Notes under the pieces: model-generated
The model's input: the letters and a program-made list of their open reading frames with translations, nothing else
Database searches by the model: none
Told to the model about the DNA's origin: nothing
DNA from: Glandiceps talaboti
Taxonomy: Eukaryota; Hemichordata; Enteropneusta; Spengelidae
NCBI RefSeq assembly: GCF_964340395.1
Contig: NC_135552.1
Span: forward strand, 12,118,194 to 12,182,193
Length of the DNA: 64,000 nt
Direction: 5' to 3'
In this document: piece after piece, positions 1 to 13,375 of the stretch
Layout: each line of letters begins with the position of its first letter
How positions within the stretch are numbered: position 1 is the first letter of the stretch
Program-made: the position numbers and the translations under genes

Positions 1-689
1 GGTAGTAGTGCCATTTTTCACACAAGGCTAAATGACATTCACATTAGGGGGATACTGTACCTCGACTTTTAATACATTACTTATGATCAATCCTATCCTA
101 CCTTCAAAATTGAATAGATGTAAACTAGATAATGAATCCTGTAATAACAATGGCCTAATTTTGAATAGATTTATTGGTTTACTGTACAGTTATACTACAG
201 TATTTTGAGAACTTGTTGATGTGATTAATCGGGTAACGACCACCAAATGGAACTGCTATTGTGACAAGCTGAATACGGATTTGGAATCAACCATTCAAAT
301 TTAAAACTCTGCCATAAAAACAGTGGCATTCATGCTCCTGAACCAGTCAAATTGGCTGGTCAAGATTTAGATTACCAAAGAATTCAAAATGAGATGTGAT
401 TGCTTTCAGTTGTGGCCCTCTGAAGCCAGATGCACAAGATGTATCAAGCTGCAATTTAAATTCAGATAGGCAGCCATATTATCCTGTATTAAACCAGATT
501 TCATACTGCTCAGCTTCATTTGTAGGTATCAATTATTACAGTTTTCACAAATTACGGTAACACGGCAAGTGTCTTAAAAATACAGTTCTAGACTACATGT
601 AACATACAGTTGACATGTGCAAAAAGTGTGCTGCAAAACCCTTTTGTATGCCCAACCTAAACACAGGGCTCAAACTTAGAAGGCCTGGC

Positions 690-905
690 AGACCTGTCAG
701 GCCAACTTAGCAGTAGTCCAGTACAAATAGCCTACTAGTGCTACACATCTTACCTAGACTACCAAATTTATAAGGTGATAGTCTGTTAGATCAATGGAAA
801 TCGCTAGAAAAGGATTTTTGTTGCTGGAACAGTTGATTTGACTAAATCTGATTACTAAACCTAGGTATAGGTACGGGTTAAATTCAAGCTCTGAGTAGTC
901 AAATT
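690..905 (-). repeat. Interspersed repeat family X, copy 1
   Basis: Reverse-oriented copy. Shared with 7820-7960 and 8140-8380: a TTTCCATTGGTCTA-like block, then CTACCACCTTATAAATTTGG, then a GGACTACTGCTAAG-like block. Copies are divergent, so the family is old. No coding capacity or terminal structure was identified. Confidence 0.55.
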
Positions 906-3511
906 TATTGTACTGCTAAACAACAAATGTCCCTCCCCCTTCCTTCCCAACATTCTATCCTAGGAATTAGATTAAATCAAGAGCAAGGGGTGGTGGTGGT
1001 GTTGGAGTAGATACTAGCCCACTGTGATCACATTTGGGGCATTATTCAATCAAAGTGTTAACAAGTGTGGCACCTAAAAAATACATGATTATTGACCTGC
1101 TTGCCAAAGTGTCTCACATTTACTTATATGTATGCTAGAGGTTAAGAAAAATAAATTTCCTGAAACAGCTGGTTGCTGTGGTGGGATTGTTGGTTTTATA
1201 TCATTACCTCCATTTTGTTCTCTACTCTCTTTACACTGCTCTAAAAGCCATCATTTTGTTGCCCTGGAAACAACGAAGATATAAGGACAGATGATGACAG
1301 CATGGTATGGTTGCCAGTGGCAACATATCAATTAACGCCATTATGTCAATACATCTCTACAAACACAATCTGTCAGTTTATCAGAAATCAGAAATCCACA
1401 TTATGCACAAAATTTTACCTGTGAACAAAAATTCCAGAAGAAAATAACAATAATTCAACCACAACAGATTCTTGTCAAATAGAGATATACAGAAGCAAAC
1501 TGAGAATTAAAGCTCTAGTAACTAAAGAGATTTTAAAAAAAAATTTGGTGTTATTTTTTACTTAAACATTTGTGTTATGCTTGCTATATATAGTGTGTAT
1601 ATGATGACCTACATGTACAAGTGATAAACTTTAGCATCTGACAAAATTTAGAATTTGTTGATAAATGACAAGGTGCAGATTTGAAACTATTCATTTTATT
1701 GTTTACACAAGGACATCAATCCATACACAGTACCACTGATGACTAGGAGACGAGCAACTCTGCAAATTACAATTATCAAACACTTTCTATGAATGGTGTG
1801 TAGTTTTCAACTGGCAAAAAAAAACCCGAGAATTAGTCAGAGAAAGTTGTATGTACTGAAACATCTTTTGTCTGAATAAGGCAATGATTCACGATGGATG
1901 GAAGCCAACCAAAACAGACTCTTACCATCTCTAAGCATTCTACGACATGTTAATCCTGTCAGACCTATGAACTAAATGATGCTACGTGTCTGAGCATACG
2001 TGCATTCGGTACTTTACTAACATTGCTGTCATTGTATGGTTGCCAAAAACGATAACTATATTGTCTATAAACATCACTATATATCATTATTAACAATACC
2101 GTTCACACTGACTGAAATAAGTACAAGGACGATACTGCCATAACATTCTACAAGCAGTTTTACCTTGAAACAAATCTACCATCTAACCAATAGAAAAACA
2201 ACCTCAGCATAGCCCTGACCTATATACCTAACAGAACTTTCATGATCAAATAATCAACGTGCAAATATGACTTTAAACAAATTACCATACCTTGGAACAT
2301 TTTTCTGTGTTATTATTGTGAAGAAATGAAGAATTACAACATGTATCTAATCTTGATATAATTTTACTCATACATATGTCCAAAAACTGAGTAACCGATA
2401 GCGTCATATTTACACAAACTCTATTTTGTATGAACGACTAGATGACAAGTTTTCTACACTCCAAAAAGTTGTTTGTGATAAAATGCCATGACCAAACAGA
2501 AACTGTGCACGTGCATTGACTATTGTCACTTGCAAGTGAAACAACACAAGTCATGCTTCAAGTGAAACAAAAATAGCAGGAAAAAAGTATAATAGATCTG
2601 GTCTGTTTCCCTTTGATGCACTGTAAAATTTGTCCATTTTGTGAACATAATTTGGGAAAATATACACACCCATGACAGTCAATTTATAGCTCAGAGACTT
2701 ATTCTTGTGTGTACAATCTCAACAATCTCTCTGCACCAACAACTTCTTGTCACCAAGACAAGTCTTTGGCTACATTGGGCACTACGCTATTGATTGTTAT
2801 TTCATGGAGTCATAGAATTCTCACTCTGGTGACATCTTGAACAGATCATATACAGATGGCTAACAAAATTAGTACATGCTACAAAGGCACCATATTCTAG
2901 TCCAAACTCACATTACAGAATATTCTTACCATCTTCAGCGTAAATCTCAGATTGTAACATGGTAAATTTTCGACAGAAAGATTAAGTATCATCAGATAGA
3001 GGTATTCAAAGATGAAGTATTCAAACTTACAATACATGTATATACAAAATAGCGCCAATGGTGTTGTAGCACAACTGTACATTTTTACAAATGTTTAGCC
3101 ATATGGTGATCCATGCTAGATAGAGGTATTTATTTATTGAATGATTATTGCCATTAATATTATTAATCAGCCCTGCTGTTATCTTTGCAATACACACACA
3201 ATCATTTGGCTGTTGCTATGGGTGTTGTCATGTTGCTAGACATATTTGCATACATTTTTGGAATATTTGTTCACTTGTCTATGAATCCTTGATGTTATCT
3301 TTGCGATATACATTATGACTGTTGCTATGGGTGTGGTCTTGTTGCTAGGTATATTTGCAGACTTGGCCTCCATTTTACTAAGTCAGGTTAAGGTCATGAA
3401 ATTAAGTGATGTGCATATGCCTCACATAGTAAAAACAAAGACATGATTAAAATATCACTTGAAATGTTTTATTCAAAAAGCAATGAAAACAATCCAAATT
3501 TGGCACTTTCA

Positions 3512-3524
3512 AGGTCAAAGGTCA
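3512..3524 (+). promoter_or_regulatory. DR1 nuclear-receptor-type motif
   Basis: AGGTCAAAGGTCA, an exact direct repeat of AGGTCA spaced by one base, followed by a third half-site (AAAGGTCAG). It matches the RXR/HNF4/COUP-TF consensus. It lies within composite repeat copy A, so it may travel with the element. Confidence 0.3.
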
Positions 3525-4207
3525 AAAGGTCAGGGTCTTATAAGAAAACTCACATTTGATAATATGGGTGTAGGCACTTGAATGGAGTCGCTACATATTA
3601 TACCTCCAAAGTTATCATGCATATTGTGAAATTTAACAACCATATTTGATTCGGTCATAAAACAAAGTGACATACATACATGTATGTCTCACATAGCATG
3701 TTACATGTACCTTTACGCAAGATTTTGCTGAAATCAGTTGGTGCATATCAGTAGGAGGGTGAATGCACAGATGGATCTGGGTAGTGCCTACTGGGGTTTA
3801 AAAAGCCTTTTATATCATTATACTACAATGTATATGAAGCACATTTAATCTGTTTTTAATATTGACAAGTCTCTGACACTGTTTCAGAGATGTCAAGCAT
3901 TAACAAAAGGTAAAAACTCCTGTATGTGGTGTGAAATTATAGCCAAGTACACAATGATTACTTGGTACATTGGATAATCCACATTTACTATAGCATTCAA
4001 GATAGCGCCATAACAAACTATTGTATTTTAGCAAAGCTATGGGGTTTAAGAATGCATGAATCTTGGCCAAGTTAAGGGGTTTAAAATGCATAAATCCTAA
4101 GTATTCATGTATTCATAAAGGGGTTTCTAAGAATGTTTAAATCTTATCGGTGAGGTTTCAGAATGCATATCCACAGAGACAGACAGGCAAACTATATACA
4201 GACACAT

Positions 4208-4245
4208 ACAGACAGACAGACAGACAGACAGACACACAGAGACAG
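4208..4245. repeat. (GACA)n microsatellite
   Basis: About eight tandem GACA units inside composite element copy A, directly before its single CACCATGCC core unit. Confidence 0.85.
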
Positions 4246-7200
4246 ACACCACACCATGCCTATAGCACTACTGAACCTTATCAGTTCAGTTATGCTAAAT
4301 AATGAAAATGCCAGAAGGTGATACATTTAACCTGCTGATACTTTGCCATTTCTACATTTACAAATCTTGTGTATTATAGTTGTCTTTGAAGCAGTGAACT
4401 TCTCCAGGTTTTATTGAATCAGTAAATAGCCTGTATACGTTACAATTCAATAAATACTGAAAACATATAGTGTAAGAGTGATATTAAACCAAGTATAACT
4501 AGAAAAATTGCATGAGAATTTTTTAGGGTTTGATTTGGACACTGAGAACACAGGCCAATGTTGGTTTGACAAGGTCTTCGAACAGTGTACACATTATATA
4601 CACTGCTAGCTGCTTGATGAGTTACTTCACTTGGTGACCTTTCAATGCTCTTTTGCTATTTAATTACAAGTGAGAACTGAAAGGTGATTGGATGTCCAAG
4701 TCCTGATATCTGATTGGTGGTTACGTTCAATCAACTGCATGAGGAGAATGCAGTATCATTCCTTGAAAATGTGGAAGTTTGCTGCATTGATAAACACATT
4801 TATACAACCACAATGGAATAGGAATGAGTAACAAGTATCGTTAGCATTCTTGTTTTACGACCTAACGATTTTGGATACTTTTGCACTTTTTTTTGACACA
4901 GGATTGCAGATTTGTGATTTGTTTCATTCATGTATGATGTAGTGCAGTTTGTTCTTCCACCTTTCTTTCTACATCAACAAATTTGGAGTTTCAATTCCAT
5001 TATTCAAGGCCACATCAAAATTACAGCAAGATGGTGGCAAAGCAATCTGTAGTTTAACACGAAATGGACACTAAACAGTGCTTGTAGGAGTGACAGATTT
5101 ATCACCAAGAAAGCACTTCTATTTTCAATAAAACAACCACATTTTATAGTCTGCACATGGTGTAAGGGTACGATGTCTTCTATCAGTTCAGGTTTCATTT
5201 TTGAAATAAAAAGAAGTACCAAACCAGTTTTGTGATCAGCTCAGCTTTCATAGTTTGATATAATACAAAACCTAGATGATCAAAACTACACAATAAATTC
5301 CTCTAAAATTCATAGTCACCTTTATGAATATTTTCATGACTTTGATTTTAAAATGCTCATCGTTTGAACAAGTCAGCTATGAAAAGGCTTAATTCTGCTA
5401 GAGTATGTCAACTCAGCTTGCCAGATACAACAAAAATGTTATGGCTAAAAACCAGCTTGACAAAATTTTCCTTTTTTTCTCTAAATTTGTACTCATTTCA
5501 TTTTCTTCTCTTTTTTTTGGAGGGAACGACTTATAGAAGTAATCCTTCTTTTCCCCAAGAAATTAACGTCACTTTGACTAACATTATGTAAGATATGCAT
5601 TTTTCAGTCTTGACAAAATATAATTTTATGTCGCACTCTTTCCCTTTATTTTACCTTCACTAATACACATAAAGCCTGTCCATGAAATGGTGCCACATTG
5701 CAAATGGTGCCACATTGCAAATACGCAATCATGTTTAGCCAAGTTTTTCACTGAAGCAGAATCAAAATACCTACATGTACATGTACTAAGCTGGAGACCA
5801 TGCGTTTGTTCAGTGACGGCTCCATTTATCACAAACATGCTGTGGACGACCTTTAACTACTGTGTAAGCATAGAAATGAAGACAAGGTCATTACAAATTT
5901 TCATTTCAATCCTAACCTGGGTTCAATTCAAATTTTTTTGACATTTTTGTGTAAATCAATGTCAATGTTTTCACGGATAATGACTACAAATCATAGTGAC
6001 ACCCTCCTCATACATAACTTGTATCCATTTCAACTGAAAATGACATTCTAAAGCTACCACAGAGAGATACATGTATATATAATACTAATTAGCTATGATA
6101 CAAATCTATCGGTGACACACATTTAGCTTTACTCTCCTTAACCCATCCAAACCCTGTCTTTTTACATATTGTACATGTTATACATTAATGAATGTCATGC
6201 CGTGCAAACTCTGTTGGATGGCTGAATTACTATTTCAGCAATTATCTGAGGTTTTCAGTTTTGTAATCTAGATTTTTCCTAGAATCCAAATTAATGGAAA
6301 CGGGAAATCTGACAATTTACGACTGGCTATAAATCTCTAACAATACATTGGAATGATAACCTCAGCAGAACAAGCAACAGAATTGCACCCATGAAAATTT
6401 CACTTTTTTGACCGACATGATAGACATACCAATACAGTGCTGAGCAATTTGCATGTTTTTCATTATATTTTTATAATCTGGTTTGTTTTTTTATAGATTG
6501 TTAATCAGTGTAGTAATTGTTGCATAAAAAAATGACATTTCAATTATTATAATTAGGATCTAAACTGCTGTAACAGCTTCAGAGAAAATACAAGCACCTG
6601 GATGTCACGCAATCTAGGTAATACAGAGTTGAAGAATACATAAACCGACATAAACAGGAAAGGGTTGCTAAGGTTAAACAACCGACCTTGTTTTTTTTTA
6701 AATCACCATCCCAGATTACATAGCATCAAATAATCTATATGCTAAAATAATCTCTTTGCCTACGACACAACAAAAATGCTTTTCAATCTGACAAATTAAA
6801 ATACGTCAGATCAAGTGTGGACTATACAGTATATTATGAAACGTCCTTCCAGTACACACTGTAGGAAACATCTATAATGTGAATCAATTAAGATGTGAGT
6901 ATACGGAGACTAACCTTTTCTCCGTGCAAGAATCCACATCACAACACCCAAATATGAATTCAACATTTTAACAGCAAACAGTACACAAGTATAATCATTC
7001 TAATAGCCATACCTGCCACCTCTGTACATTTCTAGTCTTGTTTATGGATGAAAATGATGATGAAAACACGGAAAATTTATGTAAATGTAAACAGAATCTG
7101 CACGACACAAGCACTATGGATGAAGATGGCCTGGTGTGAACAGCGCCCCCACGAGTTAATAATTGGCCAGCTTGAGAGAGAGAATTAGTGACGTGCGATC

Positions 7201-7819
7201 TGTTTGTTGTACATTTTCATATTCGAAGCACTGTCACTATTGTATCTACTCATAAACTGGGATTTTGGAACAGATGTGTAGGTGTTTATATTTTAGTGGT
7301 GATCGTTTACATACATTGATACTTCTATCATTGTATGTAACAATGAACAGCTGTACCAAAATGTGTGTATTAACAAAATAATTGTACATTAAAACAAATC
7401 ATTTCATAAACATTGAAACAAGGTGTAGTTTTAATTATTTATCAAGACAAACTGTCCTTTGCATATATTAATATTTTAACACATGAAATTTTATCAAGTA
7501 AACTGAACAAAGACATCTTTAAAAAGTTTTAAAAAGTTCTTTTTTGCTGTAATTTTCTTAGAGATAAAAAAAAAAACATTTCCAGTATTAATGAGATTTC
7601 ATTCATATTGAAATCTTTCCATCAAATTTCTGAAAAATTTGAAAAAACAACAATATACCTGGAAAGAAAGTTTTGTAGAACATAAACAAAACCTAGCTAT
7701 AACCAGTGTGTAAAAATGTCATGAATTCATATCATGTTCATTTCAAAGGGCTCAAATTTATCACACAGACTTGGTAGTCAAGATATATAATATAGTATAC
7801 TTATATATACAAGTGAACT

Positions 7820-7960
7820 GTTTCAGAACTTACACTAGTTCTCTATTCATTTCCATTGGTCTTACACTAACAGAACTACCATTTTATAAATTTGGTAGTC
7901 AATAACCCTTGGACTACTGCTAAGCTCTACTTCTGAAACTTGTTCAAAATGGTTACGGAA
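7820..7960 (+). repeat. Interspersed repeat family X, copy 2
   Basis: Contains TTTCCATTGGTCTTAC, TTATAAATTTGGTAGTC and GGACTACTGCTAAGC in the same order as copy 1 read on the other strand. It is the shortest copy. Confidence 0.6.
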
Positions 7961-8042
7961 AAGAGAGGTTTTGGGGCATTGATAGGGATGGGGTTTGCAA
8001 CCAGTTGAAGCTCCACTCACATAAACTGTATGGAATAATGAA

Positions 8043-8071
8043 TGACCTCTGACCTCTGACCTCTAACCTCA
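8043..8071 (-). promoter_or_regulatory. Four tandem AGGTCA-like half-sites
   Basis: On the minus strand AGGTTAG, AGGTCAG, AGGTCAG and AGGTCA follow one another with one-base spacing. This is either a tiny 7-bp tandem repeat or a multi-site nuclear-receptor element. Confidence 0.25.
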
Positions 8072-8139
8072 GGATGTCTCATATCTCAAACTGAGTGATA
8101 GAACAGAGATGTCTTTACTAATTTATGTGTCCAGGGTTA

Positions 8140-8380
8140 TCCGAGTGCACTCCGTTCACTTCCTATTCCCTGTAACAACTAAAACTAAAAGTACAGCTCA
8201 ACTTTCTATGCTTAGGTCAGATTTTAGCCAAGTGAATTGTTTTACATACAGTTTCCTGTTGATTTCTATTGGTCTACCAGGCTACCACCTCATAAATTTG
8301 GTGGTCTAGACACGGGGTTTAGAATTCTAAGTACTCCTCAACTATTGCTAATTTCAAGCCTGAAAAGGACTCAATGGAGA
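8140..8380 (+). repeat. Interspersed repeat family X, copy 3
   Basis: Contains TTTCTATTGGTCTACCAG, CATAAATTTGGTGGTCTAG and CAACTATTGCTAATTTCAAG, in line with copies 1 and 2. It lies about 200 bp after copy 2 in the same orientation. Confidence 0.55.
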
Positions 8381-8725
8381 GAAAGATTCAGTAATTACAT
8401 TGTGCAGTAACAGATGAAATGAGAAAATACCAAGATACAAACACTTGTTTGGTTTCTGTCAGAAGAGGCAGATATTCTTGAATTTGATGTCCCATCTTGA
8501 GTTCTACAACTACATTTCAGAAATGAAACCATAACCTTAAGAGACATATGATGAAAATAGACAGTATGACAGATTTACAGACAGTTGTCAGTAAAAATAT
8601 AAAAGATTAGAGAATTATAAGAATGAGTCATTACAATCTAATAAAGTACATCTCAGTCAACGCTTTAATGACAGATAATAATTTACTATATTATTAAGGC
8701 ATCATTACTACTAAAGAAAATGTAA

Positions 8726-9259
8726 TCAAAAATTGATTTCAACGTCTTGCAGTAATAAACAGGAAGTTACGTTTCTACACAAGATCTCAACAAGTAATTC
8801 CCTTCCTGTATTGAAAACATCCCATTGGACGACTGTTATTTTAATGTACAATAATAACACATCAAAGGTACGAGGGCAAAAAGGCTGATTCTTACAATTC
8901 CCACTCCAAACTATTAACATATGACTCATCCTTGGGCAAGTTCTGTGCAGCATTTGCCCTGAGAAAATAATGAGTATTATGATAAATTTGAATAAAATAA
9001 AATGTGTTGTTATGTAAATTAGGGGGATATTGTTTACAAGAAGCCATGGTTGAAGAAACTTAATTGAGCTTGGTAATGGCCTGGAGAAAACCTTGTGAGG
9101 GTACTTTGTAACATGAATAACAGGAGTGTTGTCATTTCTGAGTAAAACGATCCCCATCCCAGTAGATGTTATGAGTATATCCTTTTTCCTGAAATTCCTA
9201 ACCCTAGCCAAAACTCCAGCACAATCGATAAGACTACAGTGACCGAGTCTGAGATACAT
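8726..9259 (-). other. Unrecognised 177-codon ORF
   Basis: The longest non-repetitive ORF in the first 16 kb. The first 75 codons have mixed composition (VLARVRNFRKKDILITS, GMGIVLLRNDNTPVIHV) that faintly suggests beta-propeller strands. The middle is hydrophobic and reads like translated AT-rich intron (FILFKFIIILIIF). No domain, splice signals or conserved motif was identified; a relic or a chance ORF are both possible. Confidence 0.15.
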
Positions 9260-12200
9260 CCTCTGTTATGGTTGTCAAATCTTGTTTTGCTATAACACAT
9301 CAAATCCCTCATGTAAATTACAGTTGTGATTAATTACAGTGAAATATTGACACGACAGAAAACAACACATCATTCTTCATTTGTAAACCAAGATCTGATA
9401 TACTAGGATTGTTGCTATGATACCATACAAGATTCAGTTAGGCTTAGGATGTCATGATGCAAATTTTACATCCAGGGTGAAGTACTGCCACAAAGCAATG
9501 CAAAGGAACTATATTTGTAAATTCACCTTGACCTAGTCTAACCTATAGTACTGTAATGACCTACCTAATACTCTGCTACTACCATGGTACTATATCACTA
9601 TGGCTTCATGGACAATGGCCACTATAAATATTAAGTCTAGGTCACTTGTAGGCAAGCCATTTCATGGCGGTGGTGAAATTTTAGTCAGACTATGTGAACC
9701 CCACCCACAGAGACACATCGGACAATGTGAACACCACACTTCAACCCTTCCAATCCTGTTATTTGCTCCCCCTCCCCTTGACTCCAAATACAGATCCTCC
9801 CTCACAATAAGCAATCAGTCGACACAAATACTACAAGATTTGTATAGTAAACCAGGGAACACTCTTCCCTTTCGCTAAGATACCCCCCTGACTGTTCTTT
9901 AACAAACCTATTTCTATAGTACCGCTTTCAACAAAGTCGAACATTGAGTCATCGTGTCATGTCAGAAACTAGGTCACACCATCACGGCAGCAAATCAAGA
10001 AGTATGCTGAACACACCGAATTCAGTGCAATTTTTTGTACCCACGCTACCTGACTTACTCTTATTGACATGTACACTCGCATGCTCAGTCAAGACATCTA
10101 TTCACTATTTGTCCGATATACATGTTTGTTTCAAATATATCAACAACTTAATAAACCAAAGCACATGTACATGTACACAGTACATGTATATCACACGTAC
10201 ACATGGTCTGCAGCATCTGCTGTGAAAATATCATATTGGACAGATTCTCCTATCTGTATTTTTTTAAATCTATATTACAAGAACAGTTCTATGATTAGCA
10301 ATGCTACAAACAGCTGTACCCAACAGCAACCAAATGTTCAAGATCACAGATTCGCCTTGGCATTCAAATCTTGTAATAGTCTTTGAGATCCTAAAGATAG
10401 ACTGCAATTCAGATTGCTGCTTAGATTATGACAACAATCACTGTAGAGATCAAATCATCTTCACACGTAATGGACATTTGCTGTCATGTACTGGCAAAAT
10501 AAAATAATTTTGTCACTGTTTCCCAATTGCCTGTACAAACATCCACATCATGATCTAACATTTTAGTGTGACTATACACTATACAAACAGTATCAACTAT
10601 GCAAATCAGTCATATATCTGTGAAAAAGACCAAAACAATCACTGCAATGACATTTTGTCATTTGTCCCTAAAATATCAGAATATTAAAGATTTTATAGCA
10701 AGACTGATGGACATTGGACTAAAGGTTTTGTATATGTAGTATACCACAGCTTATTTTAAACAAGATAAAAGATGAAGAAAACCATGACGATATCGTTAGA
10801 AAACAGGACTAGATTGATAAGATGAATGAGATGTTATCTGATGTGAATCTGTTGTCACATGGACCAAGTATTGATCAGGTGTGCTAATTGCATCATGGCT
10901 CTTTTTTTTTATATCGGCAATTTAAAGGGACATGCCAAGATCAGTTACGTCTGTTCGAGATGCCAACCATGTAACTTGTAGATCTGTACATTTTGAAAAG
11001 ATGACTTGAAGTTGAGACTCAGAGAATGTCCTATTGTATGAGAAGTGTATTCACCCCTCTCTTCTTTGCTATGCCTATTGCACAATAAGCCAATCATTAC
11101 CTACATATCATTTGACAGATATACAAAACATTTTTAATTACTATTTGTTTTGGTTTATCTGTTTTTACCCTAAAAATCCTGATACCATCAGTGATTCTTA
11201 CACTAGTAATCACTACTGGCATAATAACCTAAACGATACCTTGTCTACATGGTATGTAGCTGTCATTAAAAAAAAAGGACACTTTTCTTCCATTACGACA
11301 GTTTTTGGCTGAAACAGGGTGCAGATCTGGGGCCAGTAGACAGTCTTCACGTGGGGGGAGACTTGGTAGACATACCACTGTCTGGGTCAATATAATTCCA
11401 CAGTCTCAAAGAAGGTGATCTTTGACCTTCTAATGGTACATTGAGGTCAACGGGTCAACGTGGTGGTGACCGCTTTACTGTAATCCTTCAAACTTTCGTT
11501 ATGACTTTTTTCCAACACTTTCCACAAAAACATTTTTGTTTTACTATTTCTGGGTAGTGGTTAAATGAAAATAGTTATTATCAGTAACGAAGCTGAAGCC
11601 AGAAATTGCTTTGTAAAAAAGGGCGGTCAAAAGATAATATTGCTCTGTACTGGTGGATGTGTTTAAACCAAGACCATGATGTTGAACAATGGTGAAACCA
11701 GTTGTGTAACAGGATTCACAGCCCACATACAAATACAGTAGCTACTAGGTCACACCATAGACAGTGGTCACACAAAGCATCTACATGTACGCAATGATAT
11801 GGCCCGCATATATACTAGTAATTCCATGAATCAGAGAAGTCTTTTACGTGACTATCAAATTAACTCATTCCCCTCGAAATCGCACGCCTACAACGAGCAG
11901 GAGAGGGCATACTAGTATTGAAATAACTGGCCCAAACACCTCACACCAACAAAAAGCCAGTTTATTCTCCTAGCAAAGAACTATGTCAACTTTGTGGCGA
12001 TTACAAAACAGACAGCCCTGACTGTTCAAACACAGTTTCACTTGAATCTAACTTCCAATTTCAAGTAGGCACCTAACATGACCCAGCAATAGCTTCAGCC
12101 AGTCAATGGTCTGTTATTGCCTTCCTAACTCAGCTCAGTTAACAAGTCTGACATGCAACCTGAATTGTCTAAATTGTGATCAACAATCCACCTTTTGTAC

Positions 12201-12528
12201 CACTAAAAAGCCAAACTGCTCCATTTTCCATTGATTAAACTCATTCAGTAGCAATTAGTATCATTATGAGACCACAGACTACAGGTTTCAAACTTCCAAC
12301 AAAATCCCATTCCGCCAGTTGAAATGCTTTCATTGCCAACCAACCATTTCTTCAATTGCAGACACTCGTTGCTTGCAAACAAAGCATTTATAGTGTATCT
12401 TAAAGTATCGGAACTCCATTACAATCAGATCATTTCTGATGCTTATTCTTCATGCATTACTACACATGTACAGTGTATCACAGATTAGAAAGACAAAGAC
12501 TTGCTCTTTATTTAAATCCCAAAATAAC

Positions 12529-12541
12529 TGACCTTTGACCT
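12529..12541 (-). promoter_or_regulatory. DR1 nuclear-receptor-type motif
   Basis: TGACCTTTGACCT, the exact complement of AGGTCAAAGGTCA. It sits in non-repetitive-looking intron sequence. Confidence 0.3.
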
Positions 12542-13265
12542 CAAAACTTCAAAAGCTTGTACACATTCTTGCACAACAAACTTCCCTATTATAAAGTACT
12601 AAACTAAAAATAACACTTCCTTCCCCTCCTTCCTAATCCTGCTATACTGCTATTTTCAGATAAAACATGATATTTAAGACATGAATATATACTGACCTCA
12701 AGGTGACAACAGTCCTAAACAGGCTATGAATAGCTTATAAAGTCTAGTATTAAAGGATATCTAACATCGCTAACTCCATGCTTTCCCGTCCATACACACA
12801 CCCACGTCCCGGTAAAGCATGGCTTCCCTGTTGCATAATAACCAGGAGCTATATATTATATATAATAATGACAAAGACGGAAGTGTACAATACAGCCGAA
12901 ATTTTCAGGTAACAATTTTCAAGTTTGTGTTTGGAACAAATATTTAATTAAATCAATACTATGGTTTACCATATGTTTTCATTTGGTGTAATTATATATC
13001 TTAACAAGTATAATAATAATGAACAGAAAGAATTGTTCTTTTACAGCATTTTGTGCAAGTATTAAACATGAACTTGATGAAGTTCACACCACATTTGGGT
13101 TGTATGCTATCCATCTCTACTATATGTAGAAACAGTACAAATATGGCTTGAATTTCTGACAATACTCACCTTCAAGTAGGCTGCTTTGAACAATGTTTAC
13201 TCAAGTCAGGAAAGGGACATGTCATGTTCACTTAATATTACTGAATGCAATCTCTCTCAATAATA

Positions 13266-13375
13266 CAGACTCCCTCTCCCCTACCACAGACAACCTCTCT
13301 CCCCTACCCCTACCACAGACTCCTCCCCCTACCCCTACCACAGATTACCTCTCCCTCTACTACAGACTCCTCCTC
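13266..13375. repeat. Pyrimidine-rich minisatellite
   Basis: About five irregular copies of a roughly 20-30 bp unit built on CCTCTCCCCTACCACAGACT. The two plus-strand ORFs over it (PLPLPQTPP repeats) are by-products of the repeat. Confidence 0.75.

Larger units (their letters stand above)
3050..4310 (+). mobile_element. Composite repeat element, copy A
   Basis: Starts with a 22-bp block (caatggtgttgtagcacaac, then tg) that recurs exactly at 23809. It then has repeated GTTGCTATGGGTGTGGTCTT-type and GCTAGGTATATTTGCA-type units, a (GACA)n tract at about 4208-4240, and one CACCATGCCTATAGCACTAC unit before a 3' block ending near GTTATGCTAAATAA. Copy B has the same parts in the same order. The order (head block, microsatellite, core repeat, tail) resembles non-autonomous Helentron-type elements such as molluscan pearl and Drosophila DINE-1. 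This copy holds extra unrelated sequence at about 3360-4190. Confidence 0.5.

Noticed and set aside
1917-1970. Candidate exon between CTGACAG and GATG|GTAAGAG on the minus strand
   Set aside because: Good splice sites, but the phase required by IGF2BP-like exon 2 gives an in-frame stop and no RRM2 or KH similarity.
7016-7050. 19-nt micro-exon candidate (R-N-V-Q-R-W-Q) for the IGF2BP-like gene
   Set aside because: Phase fits but the sequence does not match the RKIQIRNIPP region expected next, and the splice sites are weak.
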